DNA from: Macrolepiota albuminosa | Taxonomy: Eukaryota > Basidiomycota > Agaricomycetes > Agaricales > Agaricaceae | Assembly: GCA_027475525.1 (NCBI GenBank) | Contig: JAMWFC010000058.1 | Span: 558,001 to 622,000 of the forward strand | Length of the DNA: 64,000 nucleotides | Reading direction: 5' to 3' | In this document: positions 11,229-23,198 of the stretch, one piece after another | Position numbering within the stretch: the first letter of the stretch is position 1 | Layout: each line of letters opens with the position of its first letter | The notes under the pieces: model-generated | What the model was told of the DNA's origin: nothing | Seen by the model: the letters and a program-made list of their open reading frames with translations, nothing else | Databases searched by the model: none | Translations under genes and position numbers: made by a program

Positions 11229-11725
11229 CTTGAGGAATAAGTGCGACTGGCGGCGACGACGAGCTTGCCTTGAAAATCCAAGTCACGCGCTTCCTGTGGC
11301 TTGAGAAATTAGGCAGTACCACCGCATTTTGCCGAAATCCCTCTATATTCGGAACCTCCGTTTTGTCACACGCTGTTCATCTCCATCTTCAGTGAGTATT
11401 TCCGTTTCTTCCATTTTCCGATTCCTGTTTCTTCCTTCAATGACGAGTGTTGTTATCCTACAACCTTTGGCACCTCTTAGTAGACCTGTTTCACGATCAA
11501 CGGGACTTCTGTCTCGCGTGATTCACTGACATGAATGACTTGCTGAGATTTCTTTTTTTCTTTTTTTCCACATTTAACATATTTAGTTTTGACTTCAGTA
11601 CTAATGCAAACGCTTCCCTAGGTCCATCGTTTCTGGTGATTCTCAGGTCCATGTATTCATTCACATAATTTGTATATTAAATCTTATATTTAACCACAAT
11701 GATAACTCGTGGCGCAACATGTGTA
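11229..11725. other. Intergenic region upstream of RPS3
   Basis: It lies between the uS3 start and the thiolase stop, both on the minus strand, and so should hold the uS3 promoter and the thiolase 3' UTR. Pyrimidine-rich runs occur near 11400 and 11540-11570. No gene seen. Confidence 0.6.
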
Positions 11726-13425
11726 TTAGTGGTGCGTCTCATTGACGAAAACGGCAGCAGCACCCATGCCGCTGCCAACACACATACTAGTACACAAGAG
11801 TCTTCCATTAGTTCGCTGGAGTTCTGCGAGACCTGTCGCGACTTGACGAGCACCGGCTGGACAAGGATCGTTAGCGAATATGATTTTAGAAGAGATTGGC
11901 AGAACGTACTCATTCCAACTGGATGAGAGATCGCAATGGACCCGCCACTGCCAACCACATTCAGTCAATTCATATAGAACAAGCGCAAAGAACCACAGAC
12001 TTTGGATTGATCTTCTCGATCGGAATCTGGAGCTCTTCAACACAATGAGCAAATTGCGATGCGAAAGCTTCGTTGATCTGTTTCAAGGACACAATCAAAG
12101 TCATTATACAATATTAAAGGTTCAATGAAATACCTCAAAGACGTCAATCTCTTCCTTCTTTAGACCAAGCTGCGAAAGGACTCTCGGGACTGCGTATATT
12201 GGTGAAATACCCATATATCTAGGTTCAACGCCTGGCCAGTCATGTTAAGGTCAACCTTCACCTCCATTGTATCCCAGAGGTCTTGTACAGGACGTACCAA
12301 CAATTGCGCTTCCAACCCATTTGCCCACAATAGACATACCATCTCTTTGCGCACGCTCGCGTGTTGTCAGGACGCAAATGGCTGCCCCGTCGCCAACTCC
12401 ACTGGCATTTCCTGCTGTGGTAGAAGCTTCACCCCAGTTGGGAAACACGGGTTTCAGAGACGCAAGGGACTCGGCGTTTACGTTTGGCCGTATAGTATCG
12501 TCCTTTGAGTAAACAGTGCCTTTGATTTCAATGGGAATGATTTCATCCTGGAAGATGCCTGAAGAAAATGCCTGTACGGTGTGAATAACGCATAAGAAAA
12601 CGACTCAAAGTAACTAGTACCTTGTTAGCTCTTTCATGCGAAATCAAAGCGTATTTGTCTTGCTTTTGGCGTGAAACTTTGTATGCCTCTGCGACCATTT
12701 CAGATGTCCAGCCCATTGGCTGCATGGTATGAGAAAGGAAAATCTCTCAATAGACGCCAACCCTTACCTGGATACAATCATGGGCTTCAGGCGATTTATC
12801 GACTGCCTCGCATACATCCGGCGTTGGACGAGGGCTGGTGATCTAGTTGTAGGTTGAATCAAGTGGGGGGTAGATCTACTGACTTTAAACTCATACTCTC
12901 GACACCAAGGGCGAGACCAAGGGATGCCTCTCCTGCCTGAATAGATTGGGCGATAGTGCGTATTGCCATCAAACCCGACGAGCAAAGCCGATTCACAGTC
13001 GAGATGGGCACATGGTGAGGTATGCCAGCAGCCAAGGCTGCAGCACGCGACATATACAAGGGTGATGGTGGATGGCATGTTCCTTGTGCAGGTCAGAGAA
13101 TGCAGAGAGAAGTACAGAGTATCCTACCAACACAGATATCGTCTATCTTGGAGGGATCGAGTTTGGTCTTGTCCAGGGTTGCCTGGAGTGCAATGTCGAG
13201 ATGCGTCGGAAAACAGAGGAAAAACAGACTTGCCTTGAAAAGAGCATAGAGCAACTCATCAACGGGCACGTCCTTGAATTGCCCCTTCTTGGCCCTTCCC
13301 ATGGGAGTACGCTTCGCAAAGGTAATGACGACATCGTCTGGGTTCTTCTGAAGAATGGCGGCGAGGCCACGAGGGGCAGCCTGCGTGGATGCGGCACGAA
13401 CGATGTGGGGAACGCGGTGAAACAT
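11726..13425 (-). CDS. POT1: 3-ketoacyl-CoA thiolase (acetyl-CoA acyltransferase)
   Basis: Last step of beta-oxidation: thiolytic cleavage of 3-ketoacyl-CoA. The first exons are 13234-13425, 13128-13182, 12884-13082, 12768-12834 and 12621-12719, followed by further short exons from 12571 to the stop at 11726. Family motifs are visible in order: TFAKRTPMGRAKKGQFKD, VGTCHPPSPLYMSRAA, the nucleophile Cys in NRLCSSGLMAI, NPRPTP, PMGWTSEMVA, the INEAFASQ loop, GGSIAISHPVGMTGARQ, and the second active-site Cys in CTSMCVGSGMG. It resembles the peroxisomal ACAA1/POT1 type, but I see neither a clean PTS2 nor a C-terminal SKL (the end is NETHH), so the compartment is inferred. Intron 1 uses a GC donor (AAG/GCAAGT). 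Confidence 0.93.
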
Positions 13426-13662
13426 TGTAGGGAATGCGAGGGAAATGGTCAGGACATCCTTATAATTGTTTCCCAGCAAGCTGCCCGTCCCGATCGCGCT
13501 CAGAAGGCACAATGGTCACGTGGAAATATATTTCATTATGGGAGATAAAATAGGTGTAGTATTTAATGTCATAGGTGTCTAGTAGGCAGTACACCAGGGA
13601 GGGTCTGAGATTCTGGTCAGTGGAAAGAACAGCGACGCAAAACCAACGGACGCACAGATTCA

Positions 13663-14084
13663 TCACAAGTCGGGCATTTCTTGGCCTTTTTGCTTTTTCC
13701 ACATCCGGGTGAAAAAGCCATAGCAGCTTTGGCAGAGATGGTGCGCAAGTTTGGGTTGCCCGCATGCAGGGCAATTGACAATATCTAGCGGCGGTGGAGA
13801 GTGAGTCGAGCATCATGTCCGCCAGAAAACGCACTTTGCTTGTCCTTCAATCCCTTGTTCGCACTGCGCATGGACTTGCGAGAGTGTGATATTTTGGATT
13901 TCGGCACGGCAAGAAGAAAGGGTGGTATGAGCTCGAGCAGCGACTTGAGTGAAGGGATCGTCCAGGCGGGAGTGAGGAATGCGGGTAAGAGGGACGCGGC
14001 TAGGAGAGACCTGGACACTGGTCGAGGCGTTGTGAGCAGAGAACGACGGAAGGAAGGCAGGAGGTTGAGCGCCACTGCGGCCAT
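13663..14084 (-). CDS. MRPL32: Mitochondrial large-subunit ribosomal protein bL32m
   Basis: Two exons, 13835-14084 and 13663-13784, give 123 aa. The N-terminal half is a hydrophobic/basic presequence (FRRSLLTTPRPVSRS). The mature part begins around VPKSKISHSRKSMRSANKGL, the classic bL32 start, and ends in a zinc ribbon with CPACG followed by CQSCYGF. In yeast the presequence is cut by the m-AAA protease. It faces NDUFA5 divergently, with only 72 bp between the starts. Confidence 0.92.
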
Positions 14085-14156
14085 GGTGGTCGAAAACGAT
14101 GAAGACAATTCAGACTCCGCCGCTACTACCTGTTCTCTCCGTACATTGTCAAGGCC

Positions 14157-14593
14157 ATGTTTCGCGTCACCCGTCCCCTCGCGAACGTCCTCAAACGCAC
14201 TACGGGCCTCACTGGTCTTGCCGTCCATCCAAATCCTCTTCCACAACTTACAAAAACCTACGAGGAAACGCTTTCCGTCCTCGCGTCCATACCTTCGACC
14301 TCCGTATACCGCCAGGGTGCCGAGGCGCTCACCCTGCGCAAACTCAACATCGTGAAAACAGCAAATGGAGATGTTGCTGCGGTAGAAAAGCAGTTAGATG
14401 AAGGACAGATCGAGGAGGCTCTGGATATCGCGTCAGATGAGCTAAGTCTGGCAGCGAAGATGGTTGAATGGAAAGCGTGGGTTTCCTCTCTTTATTCACC
14501 GGCACGCTCTAACCTGCGTGTAGATGGGAACCATTAGAGGAAAAGCCAGAAGCAGGACAGTGGGAGTACGCAGGCACGGCTCCGCCGTCGTAG
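14157..14593 (+). CDS. NDUFA5: Complex I accessory subunit NDUFA5 (B13)
   Basis: Accessory subunit of the matrix arm of NADH:ubiquinone oxidoreductase. Exons 14157-14476 and 14524-14593 give 129 aa. The family signature is visible: TTGLTGLAVHPNPLPQL, YEETLSVLASIPSTSVYRQ, AEALTLRKLNIV, and the late tryptophans in WKAWEPLEEKPEAGQWEY. The intron has a GTGGGT donor. It is paired divergently with bL32m, so the two mitochondrial genes may share a promoter. Confidence 0.92.
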
Positions 14594-14674
14594 TATAGAT
14601 AGTTTTACTGTTATGGATTTGGGGCGAGTGTGTCAGAACGCATGAGAATGGCAACGGTAGCAATTCCGTCACGA

Positions 14675-14764
14675 GCTGGAATGGCCGAGTCGTTAAGGCG
14701 AGTGATTTGAATTCTCATCATCACTTGGTGTTTCACCGCGTAGGTTCAAATCCTGCTTCCAGCG
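14675..14764 (+). tRNA. tRNA-Ser (anticodon TGA) with an 8-nt intron
   Basis: The acceptor stem GCTGGAA pairs with TTCCAGC, with discriminator G at 14764. The D arm is GCC...GGC, the anticodon stem AGTGA pairs with TCACT, and the anticodon TGA is at 14708-14710. The 8 nt at 14712-14719, directly after position 37, must be removed to give the normal loop TTTGAAA. A long variable arm (GGTG/CACC) marks a class II tRNA. The T arm has the TTCAAAT loop. The tRNA lies between NDUFA5 and LSM1 on the same strand. Confidence 0.9.
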
Positions 14765-14768
14765 AATC

Positions 14769-14776
14769 TTTTTTTT
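14769..14776 (+). terminator. Pol III terminator of tRNA-Ser
   Basis: A run of eight T follows the tRNA by 4 nt; a second T run comes shortly after. Confidence 0.8.
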
Positions 14777-14863
14777 GCATTTTTTTTCGTCAAGTCGTAG
14801 AGTTTGGACGACCAACTCTCTCCGTGTCTCCACTCTTGCTTTCTTTCTTTCTTCTTCTATAAC

Positions 14864-15482
14864 ATGGACTCTCTTATCCCCTTCACTACCTCGGGGTCTC
14901 TTGTAGATTGCGTGGACAGTACGTCTGCCCCAAGTCAAATACAGCATTCATCCCACCTGAGCACTTGCCGTCCTTTCCACCTTCACATGAACTCTTTGCT
15001 CGATTTTCCCCAGGGAAGATGCTTGTCATTCTACGAGATGGTCGCAAACTTCACGGTGTATTACGATCCTATGATCAATTTGGTGAGTTCGCGATGTATG
15101 CAAACAATAACTCGAGCCGCCTTACGATTTCCGCCTGTTCTAGCCAACCTAGTATTAGAAGACACAGTAGAGCGAATATACCACGGAGACGTCTATGCAG
15201 AGAACTGGCGAGGGCTTTATCTGATACGTGGCGAGAATGTCGTTCTACTCGGTGAAATAGTGTGTCATACAAATCTTCCATCGATACTCTGTCTCGAATC
15301 GTGTTTGACAGGATCTTGACCAAGAAGATGACATCCCCCTACAGCAAGTCGATTGGCACGCATTGGAACCTTTCCACAAGGCTGAAACGGAGACAAAGAA
15401 GCAACGCGAAGAAATCAAATCCCAAATTCTGTATGAAAAGAAGGGATTCTGCAAAGAAGGGGGTGAGGGAGATGGTTACTAG
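14864..15482 (+). CDS. LSM1: Sm-like protein LSm1
   Basis: Subunit of the cytoplasmic Lsm1-7 ring that binds oligoadenylated mRNA 3' ends and promotes decapping. Exons are 14864-14918, 15014-15082, 15144-15259 and 15312-15482, giving 136 aa. The start [18 protein letters not shown] is characteristic of LSm1. Sm1 motif residues [21 protein letters not shown] and the Sm2 motif [15 protein letters not shown] are clear. The C-terminal extension LDQEDDIPL is the LSm1-specific tail. The first intron sits directly before the Sm fold. Confidence 0.95.
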
Positions 15483-15783
15483 ATGGTTCGTCTCCATAAA
15501 GTAGCTAGTCGTCTTATGGCTAGTCGGCCGACTTTTACAGGCAGATTCATTACGCCTATCAGGAGGAGTGGACTATATTGTACTACTGTTATATTTACAT
15601 TGCTTTCCGCGAGATATTAGGACAGAAACCCGAGTAACTTCCCAAAGGAAAACGACAAAAAAACACACGATTAAGACGAAGCTAAAAAACATATATAACA
15701 AGCGAGAACAATAACTTCAGAGCGAGAGAAATAACTGCACATTGAACGTGCGTTCCTCGGGTGTACAAGAGATAACATATATG
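15483..15783. other. Intergenic, convergent 3' regions
   Basis: It lies between the stops of LSM1 and the SPP1-like gene. It is AT-rich with A tracts near 15655-15690. No gene seen. Confidence 0.6.
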
Positions 15784-18700
15784 TCATGAAGGGGCTTTGC
15801 GTTTTTTGCCCTTCTTCGTCGTCGTATCGCCATTCATTTTGCCTTTGGTATGGCCATTGGGTAGTTTGGCATTAGACACCGCAAGTGGCGATTTGCCCGA
15901 AGCATCGTTACAGTCGCGACCATGAGGTTCCAAAAGGTCCTCGATTCGTTTACGAAGTTCGCGTTCTCGAGTCGTTAGGTTTGACAAAGCATCGTTTTTC
16001 TTCTCCTTTTCTTTGCAGACATCCTTTACTCGTACGGCCTGCCAACTTGAAACAAGCATTCGAATTAGAAAGAGACGCTACTTCAAGATCAATGCCCAGC
16101 GCTCACCCTGCATGACGCTCACAAACTTTTTTCCCAGAGCACCACCAGTCTCCACTTGAAACGCCTTCATCTTCATCCTGTAGATTGTAGCTTTCAAGTA
16201 CTCCTGCTCCTAGGTCAGCGCATTGATCGTCGGCAAAGCACAGGCGTTGATCCCATCCACATTCATCAGTCTGCTCTGCTCTCATCGCCGCCAACTCCAG
16301 CAACTTTTCACGCCACACTACAAACTCCATTTCCTTCTTGATGTCTTCGCGCAATTTGACAACAGAATCAAGAAGTCCGTTCAACCTCGCGATCTCACGC
16401 TCAGTCTTGTTGCCCTTCTTCTGCTTGAGGTCCTGGCTCCCATTATTCTCGTCAACTTCTAATTTGACGCCATTCGGTTCCATAGCGCAAACCACGACAC
16501 CTTCCCTCTTCTCAGCATCTTTGACGACCTCCCAGAGTTTTTCCTTTTTACCGCCCTTTTTCACCCATGCATCAACACGCGGTTTCATGTACTTGACGCC
16601 GCATTCATCGGAACAATACTTTGAAAACGCACCGCGAGCTGGCAGATGACACGCGTCGGCGGACGAGGGATCACAATGGCTGAGTCCGTATGCACACCGT
16701 GTCTTGTATGTCGTTTTCAAATTAAGATGTGGGTGTTCTACGAAAAGTCAGTGGCAAGACATTGAAACCCACACAGATGCACCCACTCTCAATGCAAGGA
16801 GGACAGATAAATTGATCCACAAGGTCAACCTCAAGGTCTGGCATGTTGACGCATTGTGTATGATACCACTCATCACACCTATACAGAATGTCAGCTCTAG
16901 TACCATGTCGGCGAGGGACAGTCATACCGATCACAGGCAATCATAAAACGATCCTCATCGTACGTTGTCTTGCAAACACAGTACAACTTGTCGTCTTCTT
17001 GATCTGATTCCTCTTCTTCTTCCTGTTTCTCCGCCTTTGCTTCACTACCTTCAGGACCAATGGAACCATTCGGCATAACAGAGGTCGACCTTGATCGAGA
17101 GGTATGATGCTTCTTGTTCCCTGCAGCAGCCTTTGACTTGGCAGCAGTGGCAGCATCTGAAATTTTTGGCTTTGATTTTGGACCAGGTCTAGCTCGGGGT
17201 TTTGTGGAGGTCGTTCCCGCGGAAACGGCGGCGGTGGCCTTACTCTTCGCACCGGACTAAATAAAAGATCAGGTTACGCATGATCCGTGTTATATTTAAA
17301 CAGGATAACGCACCTTTGACAGCACATCCTTCTTCTTCTTATTAGAAGGAGCTACAGTACTGCTTGGTCGTTCCAACACCTTTTCTTCCTTTCCTCGTAC
17401 AGGGGCGACCGATGTAGGTGGAGGCATCGACTCCCGCTCGGAGGCTGGACACGCAGACGCCGATCGGCCAGGAGGAAGATGAGTTAGAGGAGATGGCGCT
17501 AAGACCGGGGAGGACGTGGCCGAAGGAGAACCGTGCCTTTTCCCGGCAAGTGGTGGTGGCTTCACGTTCGACAAAGACCCTTTGACCGATTTCGTCGTGG
17601 TTCGCCGTGGAGTGGGTTGGTCGTCCAAAAGGCTAAGAAGCTCATCTTCAACGTCAACTTCCATGCCAACATCTTCGGTCTTGGCGTTATCTGTATCTAA
17701 TGTCTCGGAGACAAGCTCTGTGACGAGGTCGACATCCATATCCGTGTCGGGCTCAACTTTGGTAACTTGCGGCGGATCAGGTAGCAACTCTTCGAACTCC
17801 TGTTCAAGAGCGTCTGCCGGGTCTGGCGCTGCGGGAGGCGTAGGAGTACGTGTCTTCGAAGAATGACGGCTGCCAGAAGGCGGGCGGGCCGGTGGACTTT
17901 GCTCTCGCGGAGAAAGTAGCTGAGACTGACCAGGTTCATTATAGTCATCAAAATGTTCCAGAAACCATTCATGCGCATCTTCCTCCGCAACTTTCGGAAC
18001 GGACGCCGTTCGCGCAGATGCAATACGTTGTTTCTTGTGCGGCGCGGGGTCGTCAACCGTGTTTATAGTCCGAGATATGGATCGTTTCTTGGTTTCCGTC
18101 TCTGCGATCGCAAGATGACCCTCTTTTTCTAAAGACATTGACCTGGTGTATTTTTCAGACAGTCCTTTGATCTTCTGAGCGGCCGTCTTTTCTCGTTCCT
18201 TCCTCTCTTTTTCAGGCGGCCGTGTTGGCTCGGTGGTCTGTGACAGTAGGTCATGCAGAGATAGCTCAATCTCTTCTGTTTTCTTCGCGGCTAAAGCTCG
18301 ACCTGACTGACTTCCAGGAGGCGAACGTCGTCTATGAGGGCTGACCAAGTGCGAATTTCCTTCGGAAGTGCCAGAGCTACCATCTTGTGGAGTTGAAAGA
18401 GGGAGGCCACGCTCACGATGATCTTCACGCATCGGCCCTGGCGTGTTAGTCTCCTGTGACCTTTCTTCATGCAGATCAACTTCAGTAGGAACAACTAACG
18501 GAGCAATCGCTTCAGGACGGAATGCTTCACCGGTACTGCCAATGACAGGTTGGACGCGATAAGACTCGTTGTTGGGCGTCATAAGCTCAACTAATCCCAA
18601 ATGCTTCCGACCTTGTCCATGGCTCGATTCCGGTTGGCGAGGCACTGGAGTACTCGAATTTCCAATCGGTTCTGGCCGACCATACCCAAGACCTCCAGTG

Positions 18701-19833
18701 AGCATCTTCTGACGCTGACTCTGAATACGTTGCTGCTCTTCAAGGGACATTGGTGTATCAGAGTAGGTTCGTCGTCTTTTGTTTGAGTGGGAAGCAGAGT
18801 CGCCATCTGTTAGTGCTTGGGTGAAGGGAGGTGCAGAGATAGGTACGACATCGGGATGAAGTAGGAGACGAGGTTGGCCTGGATCCGACTTGCGCCCGCT
18901 GGAGTGGGTATGAGGACGGGAAATATATTGCGGGTGTGGAACATGCTGGGGTATAGATTGAGGTTGGACAGGTGATTCTAATATAGAAGGTCCGCGAATG
19001 GCATGAGAAGAGGGCGATAGTACGGGTCTGTCTGTATATGTGGCTTGACGGTCTCGAACATAGGTTTGTTGTTGGTGTTCCTGACGCAGAAGCTGTTCAT
19101 GATGGATGCGTTGGCGGTCAAGCTCGAGCTGTTGTGCGCGATGGTCGTGAAGTAATTGTTGTTGTCGTTGGGGGGGAGGTGAGTAGTAGGCAGATCGGGG
19201 AGAACGATAAGGCACGTCTTCTGTGACGAGAGACGGTTGCGCGTCGTCGGCTTGAGTGCGGTGACGCGATTGGGATTGATGCTGAACGGATGCAGATGGG
19301 TAGATTGGACTGCGAATGAGCTGCACGGGGCTGAGGATGGGTTGAGTAGGGCTTGGAATGGCCTGAGTGAGGACGGGGGAACGATGATGGACAGGCGAAG
19401 GAACGAGTTCATCGTGGGGTTTGTGCTGTCGCTGTTGGGGATGATGGTGAGGGTGAAGAGGGTGTCGTTGCTCAGCAGGAGGGCTGGAGAGTCGTTGTGT
19501 GTCGGACTCTGTGCTGCTGCCGCTGAGGCGTCGACGCTCTTCTGTGGCCACCTGGACCAGAGCTTCGAGACCAAAGGGCTTGGGGACTGCGGGATATGGA
19601 TTGGAGGGAGGGCTGAGGCGATGACGAGACGAGCCTGACGACGAGGGACGGTGTGAGTGAAGCATGTGAGAAGGGCCCGGGGACGCGGGGGACGTCGTTG
19701 ACGAAACAGTTTGGCGGACGAACTGCGACGACGACGATTGGCTCGGCTGCATGAGATGGGGGGCGAGGATGACAGGGTCTGATATGTGGTCGTTGCAGAG
19801 AAGAGAGGAGATGTCGAGGCGGCGAGACACCAT
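15784..19833 (-). CDS. SPP1: SPP1/CFP1-like PHD-finger protein, putative COMPASS (Set1 complex) subunit
   Basis: Exons are 17314-19833, 16928-17256, 16787-16878, 16107-16737 and 15784-16045; phases agree and give about 1277 aa. The PHD finger is YCVCKTTYDEDRFMIACD then CDEWYHTQCVNM and FICPPC, a complete C4HC3 set split by two introns. Downstream is the Spp1/CXXC1-type Cys-rich segment (RCAYGLSHC..., FSKYCSDECGVKYM) and a coiled stretch. In yeast Spp1 binds H3K4me2/3 and supports Set1. The first 840 residues are one exon of low-complexity Ser/Pro/Gln/His sequence with no fold visible, far longer than in yeast Spp1. I take ATG 19833 (MVSRRLDISSLL) because the upstream frame has no ATG. Confidence 0.8.
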
Positions 19834-20436
19834 TGTCGGCGACAGCGTGGACGTCGACGACGACGACGACAACGGCGACAAAGGCGGCGACCAAGAGACC
19901 GCCCAACCACTGGCGATCTGTGACTGATGTGACTGATGTGACTGACATGTGACAAGAATAACAAATTGGATTATATGTACAACGAGACATTGCGACAGTG
20001 CCTACGCAGAGACCACGAAGGGTCATCCGCACGCGCTCCGAGGAACACAAACAAGCCCACCGCACCCAAGTCCCATCGCGAATCGTTCTCCAGCACACTA
20101 TGACGGTCTCAAGGTCCTCGACCCACGCCATCCCGCAGGCGGGCGAGTCGTCGTCGAGATGCTTTTGAGCGGCTACGGGGACGGTCAGCGGGGGCCGGGT
20201 GGGAAAACGGGGAACTGACCTGTGATAATGCGTTGAGGGTGGACTCGGCGGGCAGAGCCTTATATAGGAATGATAAACTGTACAGTACCAGGCGTGGCTT
20301 GGGAGGACCCCGGAAACCGGAGACGAATCTGGGGTCCGAAAAAAGAGAGTCGCGAGTGGATTTCCGCCAAAAATCGTGCAAACGGACACCAGCCAAAGTC
20401 ACATCTGATTGTTCGAAATAAAAGGGCCCCGTCAGC
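19834..20436. promoter_or_regulatory. Divergent intergenic region, SPP1-like / STM1-like
   Basis: About 600 bp between two divergent starts. It contains the short direct repeat TGATGTGAC repeated at 19923-19945. No other gene was supported; long open frames here are GC-biased chance frames. Confidence 0.5.
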
Positions 20437-21687
20437 ATGTCGGTGGCCACGAAAAACCCCTTTGCCCTCTTGGAAGGTTCGTCTTCGTCGTCCTCGTCGT
20501 CCTACTCGTCCCCCATCTCATTTCTCTCACAGCTGAAGACTCCAGACCTCCCAGTCCTGCCCCCAAGGCCCCTGCCTCTGCCCCTGCTAATCCTCCAGCT
20601 CCCGCACGCACCTCTCAAAAGTCCAGGGGAGGCCCCGCCGCTCGCGGTGGCAAGTACTATGCCCGTGGTGGTGCAAACAAGTCTGCTTCCAAAGATCCCA
20701 ATTCCACCCAGAACGGTGTAGAAGACGCCGCTGCCACTGAAGGCCGACCGAAATGTATGTCCATGTCTGCGTTCCTGACTCTCTTTTCATCTAATTGATC
20801 ATCTTCCCATCAGTCGAAGGCCGTGGAAGGGGTCGCGGTGGTCGTGGTGGAGCCCAGCGGGGTAATGGAGCCCCGCGGGGTGGGCGTCGCCCTTACGACA
20901 AGCACAGTCAGACCGGTAAAACGTGAGTCTATCCGTGCCAGTCCTCAGCGTTTCATCCCTGACTTTTTTTTTTTTCTTTCAAGCGACTCGGATAAAAAAA
21001 TCCAACAGTCCTGGGGAGGTGCTGATGGCAATACCGAGTTGAAGGTCGAACAAGCTGCTGCTGTCGATGCCACCACCGAGGCCAACGAGTGGACCGCCGA
21101 AGGCGCCAATGCCTCTGAATGGGATACCCCTGTTCAGGGTCCCGCCACGGATGCTGCCCCTGCAGCAGATGGCGACAAGGCAGACGGTCGTCCGCGCAAG
21201 GACAAGGAGCCCGAGGAAGAGGACAACACCCTCACTCTCGACCAATACCTCGCTCAGCAGAAGGAGAAGGAGTCTGTCGTTCCCAAGCTCGAAGTTGTTC
21301 GTCAAGCTAACGAAGGTGCCGACTCCAACATCTGGAAGGATGTCGTTCCCCTCTCCAAGGTTGATGGAGGGGATTCATACTATGTTGGCAAGGTGAGCCA
21401 CTTTTTAAACTCCTTGTGCCAGACTTGGTTGAACAAGTTCCTTCAAGACCAAGACTGCCCCTAAGGCTCGTACCAAGAAGGAAGAGAAGCAGTTCATTGA
21501 AATCGATGCCCGCTTCGAGCGACCCGATCGTGGTGGACGTGGTCGCGGTGGACGTGGTGCCGATCGCGGTGGTGACCGTGCACGTGGAGGAGGACGTGGT
21601 GGCCGTGGGGGTGCCCGTGGCAACCGTCCGGCTGCCCCACCCGTCGTCAATGTTGACGACCAAACTGCCTTCCCTTCCCTGTCTTGA
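20437..21687 (+). CDS. STM1: STM1/SERBP1-like ribosome- and mRNA-binding protein
   Basis: Exons are 20437-20476, 20533-20754, 20814-20922, 20984-21392 and 21448-21687, giving 339 aa. The N-terminus (MSVATKNPFALLE) matches the start of Stm1 and SERBP1 relatives. RGG-type clusters (GRGRGRGGRGGAQ and RGGRGRGGRGADRGGDR) flank an acidic middle. The core LTLDQYLAQQKEK is the HABP4/PAI-RBP1 signature. In yeast Stm1 occupies the mRNA channel of idle 80S ribosomes and protects them in starvation. The same role here is inference from family membership. The intron before exon 4 has a very strong poly-T tract. Confidence 0.88.
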
Positions 21688-21994
21688 AATCTACCTGAAC
21701 CCAATCTTCTCCTAGGGTGGTGAAAATTTTGTCATACGGTTTGGGCTTAGGTGTTTGATGTCCTGTTGTTCTGCCGTTTCGTGCTCAACCGTCGTATAAT
21801 ATTTCAATCCATTTTCTTTTTTCGACGAGACATCTGTTCTTTCATCTTGTTTTCCTACCCTCGAATGAAATCAATGACAACACTCATAATTGATTGAGGA
21901 GTGAATTTGAGCACCTACTTCTTGAATGGTCACTTGATGCCCAACTTGGAACACGCGCTTATCGCCTCGCCATCCTCTTATTTCTCCTAGACAA

Positions 21995-23138
21995 ATGCTT
22001 GAAAAGATTTACATCGCTAGACATGGTGATTAGTCCTCATGAATCTCAACGTATCAAATTTCATAATTCGTTCCAGGCTACAGATTAAATTGGGTCACGT
22101 CCAACTGGTAGATCATCATACCCCTGGAATCATCCTGAGTCATTTATCTTGAATACTCGCAGGCGGAGCAAGACTGGCCTTGCCCGTGATCCTCCCCTAG
22201 CGGCATTTGGAGAGGTCCATCTCATTTCTTCTATCAATCCATTATCTCTAGATAATCGTATTCTCCAGACTCAAGCCCAGGAACTCGGAGATTACTTCTT
22301 ATCTCTTCCAGAGAACGAACGGCCCACCGCCATATTCTCTTCTCCATTCTGTCAGTTTCCAATCCCTTGTACTCGAACCACCCTTTGAACTTGCAACGTC
22401 AGATCGCTGCTTGCAAACTGCAAAACCAGTATCACTCGCTCTAGGGCTTCCTATCTACGTGGAACACGGTGGGGTTCTCCTCTGGAGACCGTTAGGATCA
22501 CCGTCTACTCACATCACCAACTCATGCAGGACTCGCGGAATGGTTCTCGCCCGTCGTCCCAGGCACCGGTTTACACCCCCGTCCCGGATCTGCAGAATCA
22601 TTAAAACAGTACTTTTCCGAGATCGACACTCTGTGGTCGTCCGTCTGGTACGTGTCTCGCAAGGGCGAAGATGTCAAGCAAGTCCATGACCGCGTCGACG
22701 CCTTTCTGGAGGTCTTTGCAGTGGAATTAGAACGCAAACTCCCAGAGAAGCATTCGCGTGTCCTCTTTGTGAGCCACGCAGCTATCGCCATCGCTCTGGT
22801 TAGAAGCCTTTTGGGCGACAGGGACTTTCCTATCCGAGTTGGGTGTTGCTCGCTTTCCGAGTTTGAACGTATCCCGGGGAATCTGCATATGTTGGGTGGC
22901 TGGAAAGCGATGCGCCTTGTTGATGGTTCTCATTTGAAGGACGGTACATCTAGAGATTGGGGGTTCGAGGATATAGAGATTGCAGGAGGAAAGGTACGTC
23001 GATACATTACGCTGTAATCTTTTGATTCTTATTTCTCTCTTAAAGGTCGTCGATGATCCCGGAGTACCTGGGTCAGAGCTCCTAGACGAGAAAGACGAAC
23101 CAGTTGGTTCACAAGTCCATATCTCAAGTAATCTTTGA
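21995..23138 (+). CDS. Histidine phosphatase superfamily protein (phosphoglycerate-mutase-like, TFC7/SHP type)
   Basis: Exons are 21995-22025, 22077-22107, 22163-22350, 22403-22468, 22530-22993 and 23046-23138, giving 290 aa. The catalytic motif is IYIARHGYRLNW at residues 5-16, where His is the phospho-acceptor; RHG is split across intron 1. The second half has SSPFYRCLQTA (conserved Arg) and the distal His in LFVSHAAIAIAL. These match the branch that includes the C-terminal domain of yeast Tfc7 and related small cytosolic phosphatases. The substrate is unknown. The first two exons are 31 nt each. Confidence 0.8.
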
Positions 23139-23198
23139 CGACGACGAGTTCATTCCATACACACACATGTACATTGACATACATTTACGAATCGTAGC

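Noticed and set aside
18978..20389. Long minus-strand ORFs in other frames around the SPP1-like start
   Set aside because: GC- and CCA-rich low-complexity sequence keeps several frames open; only the frame joining the PHD exons makes sense.
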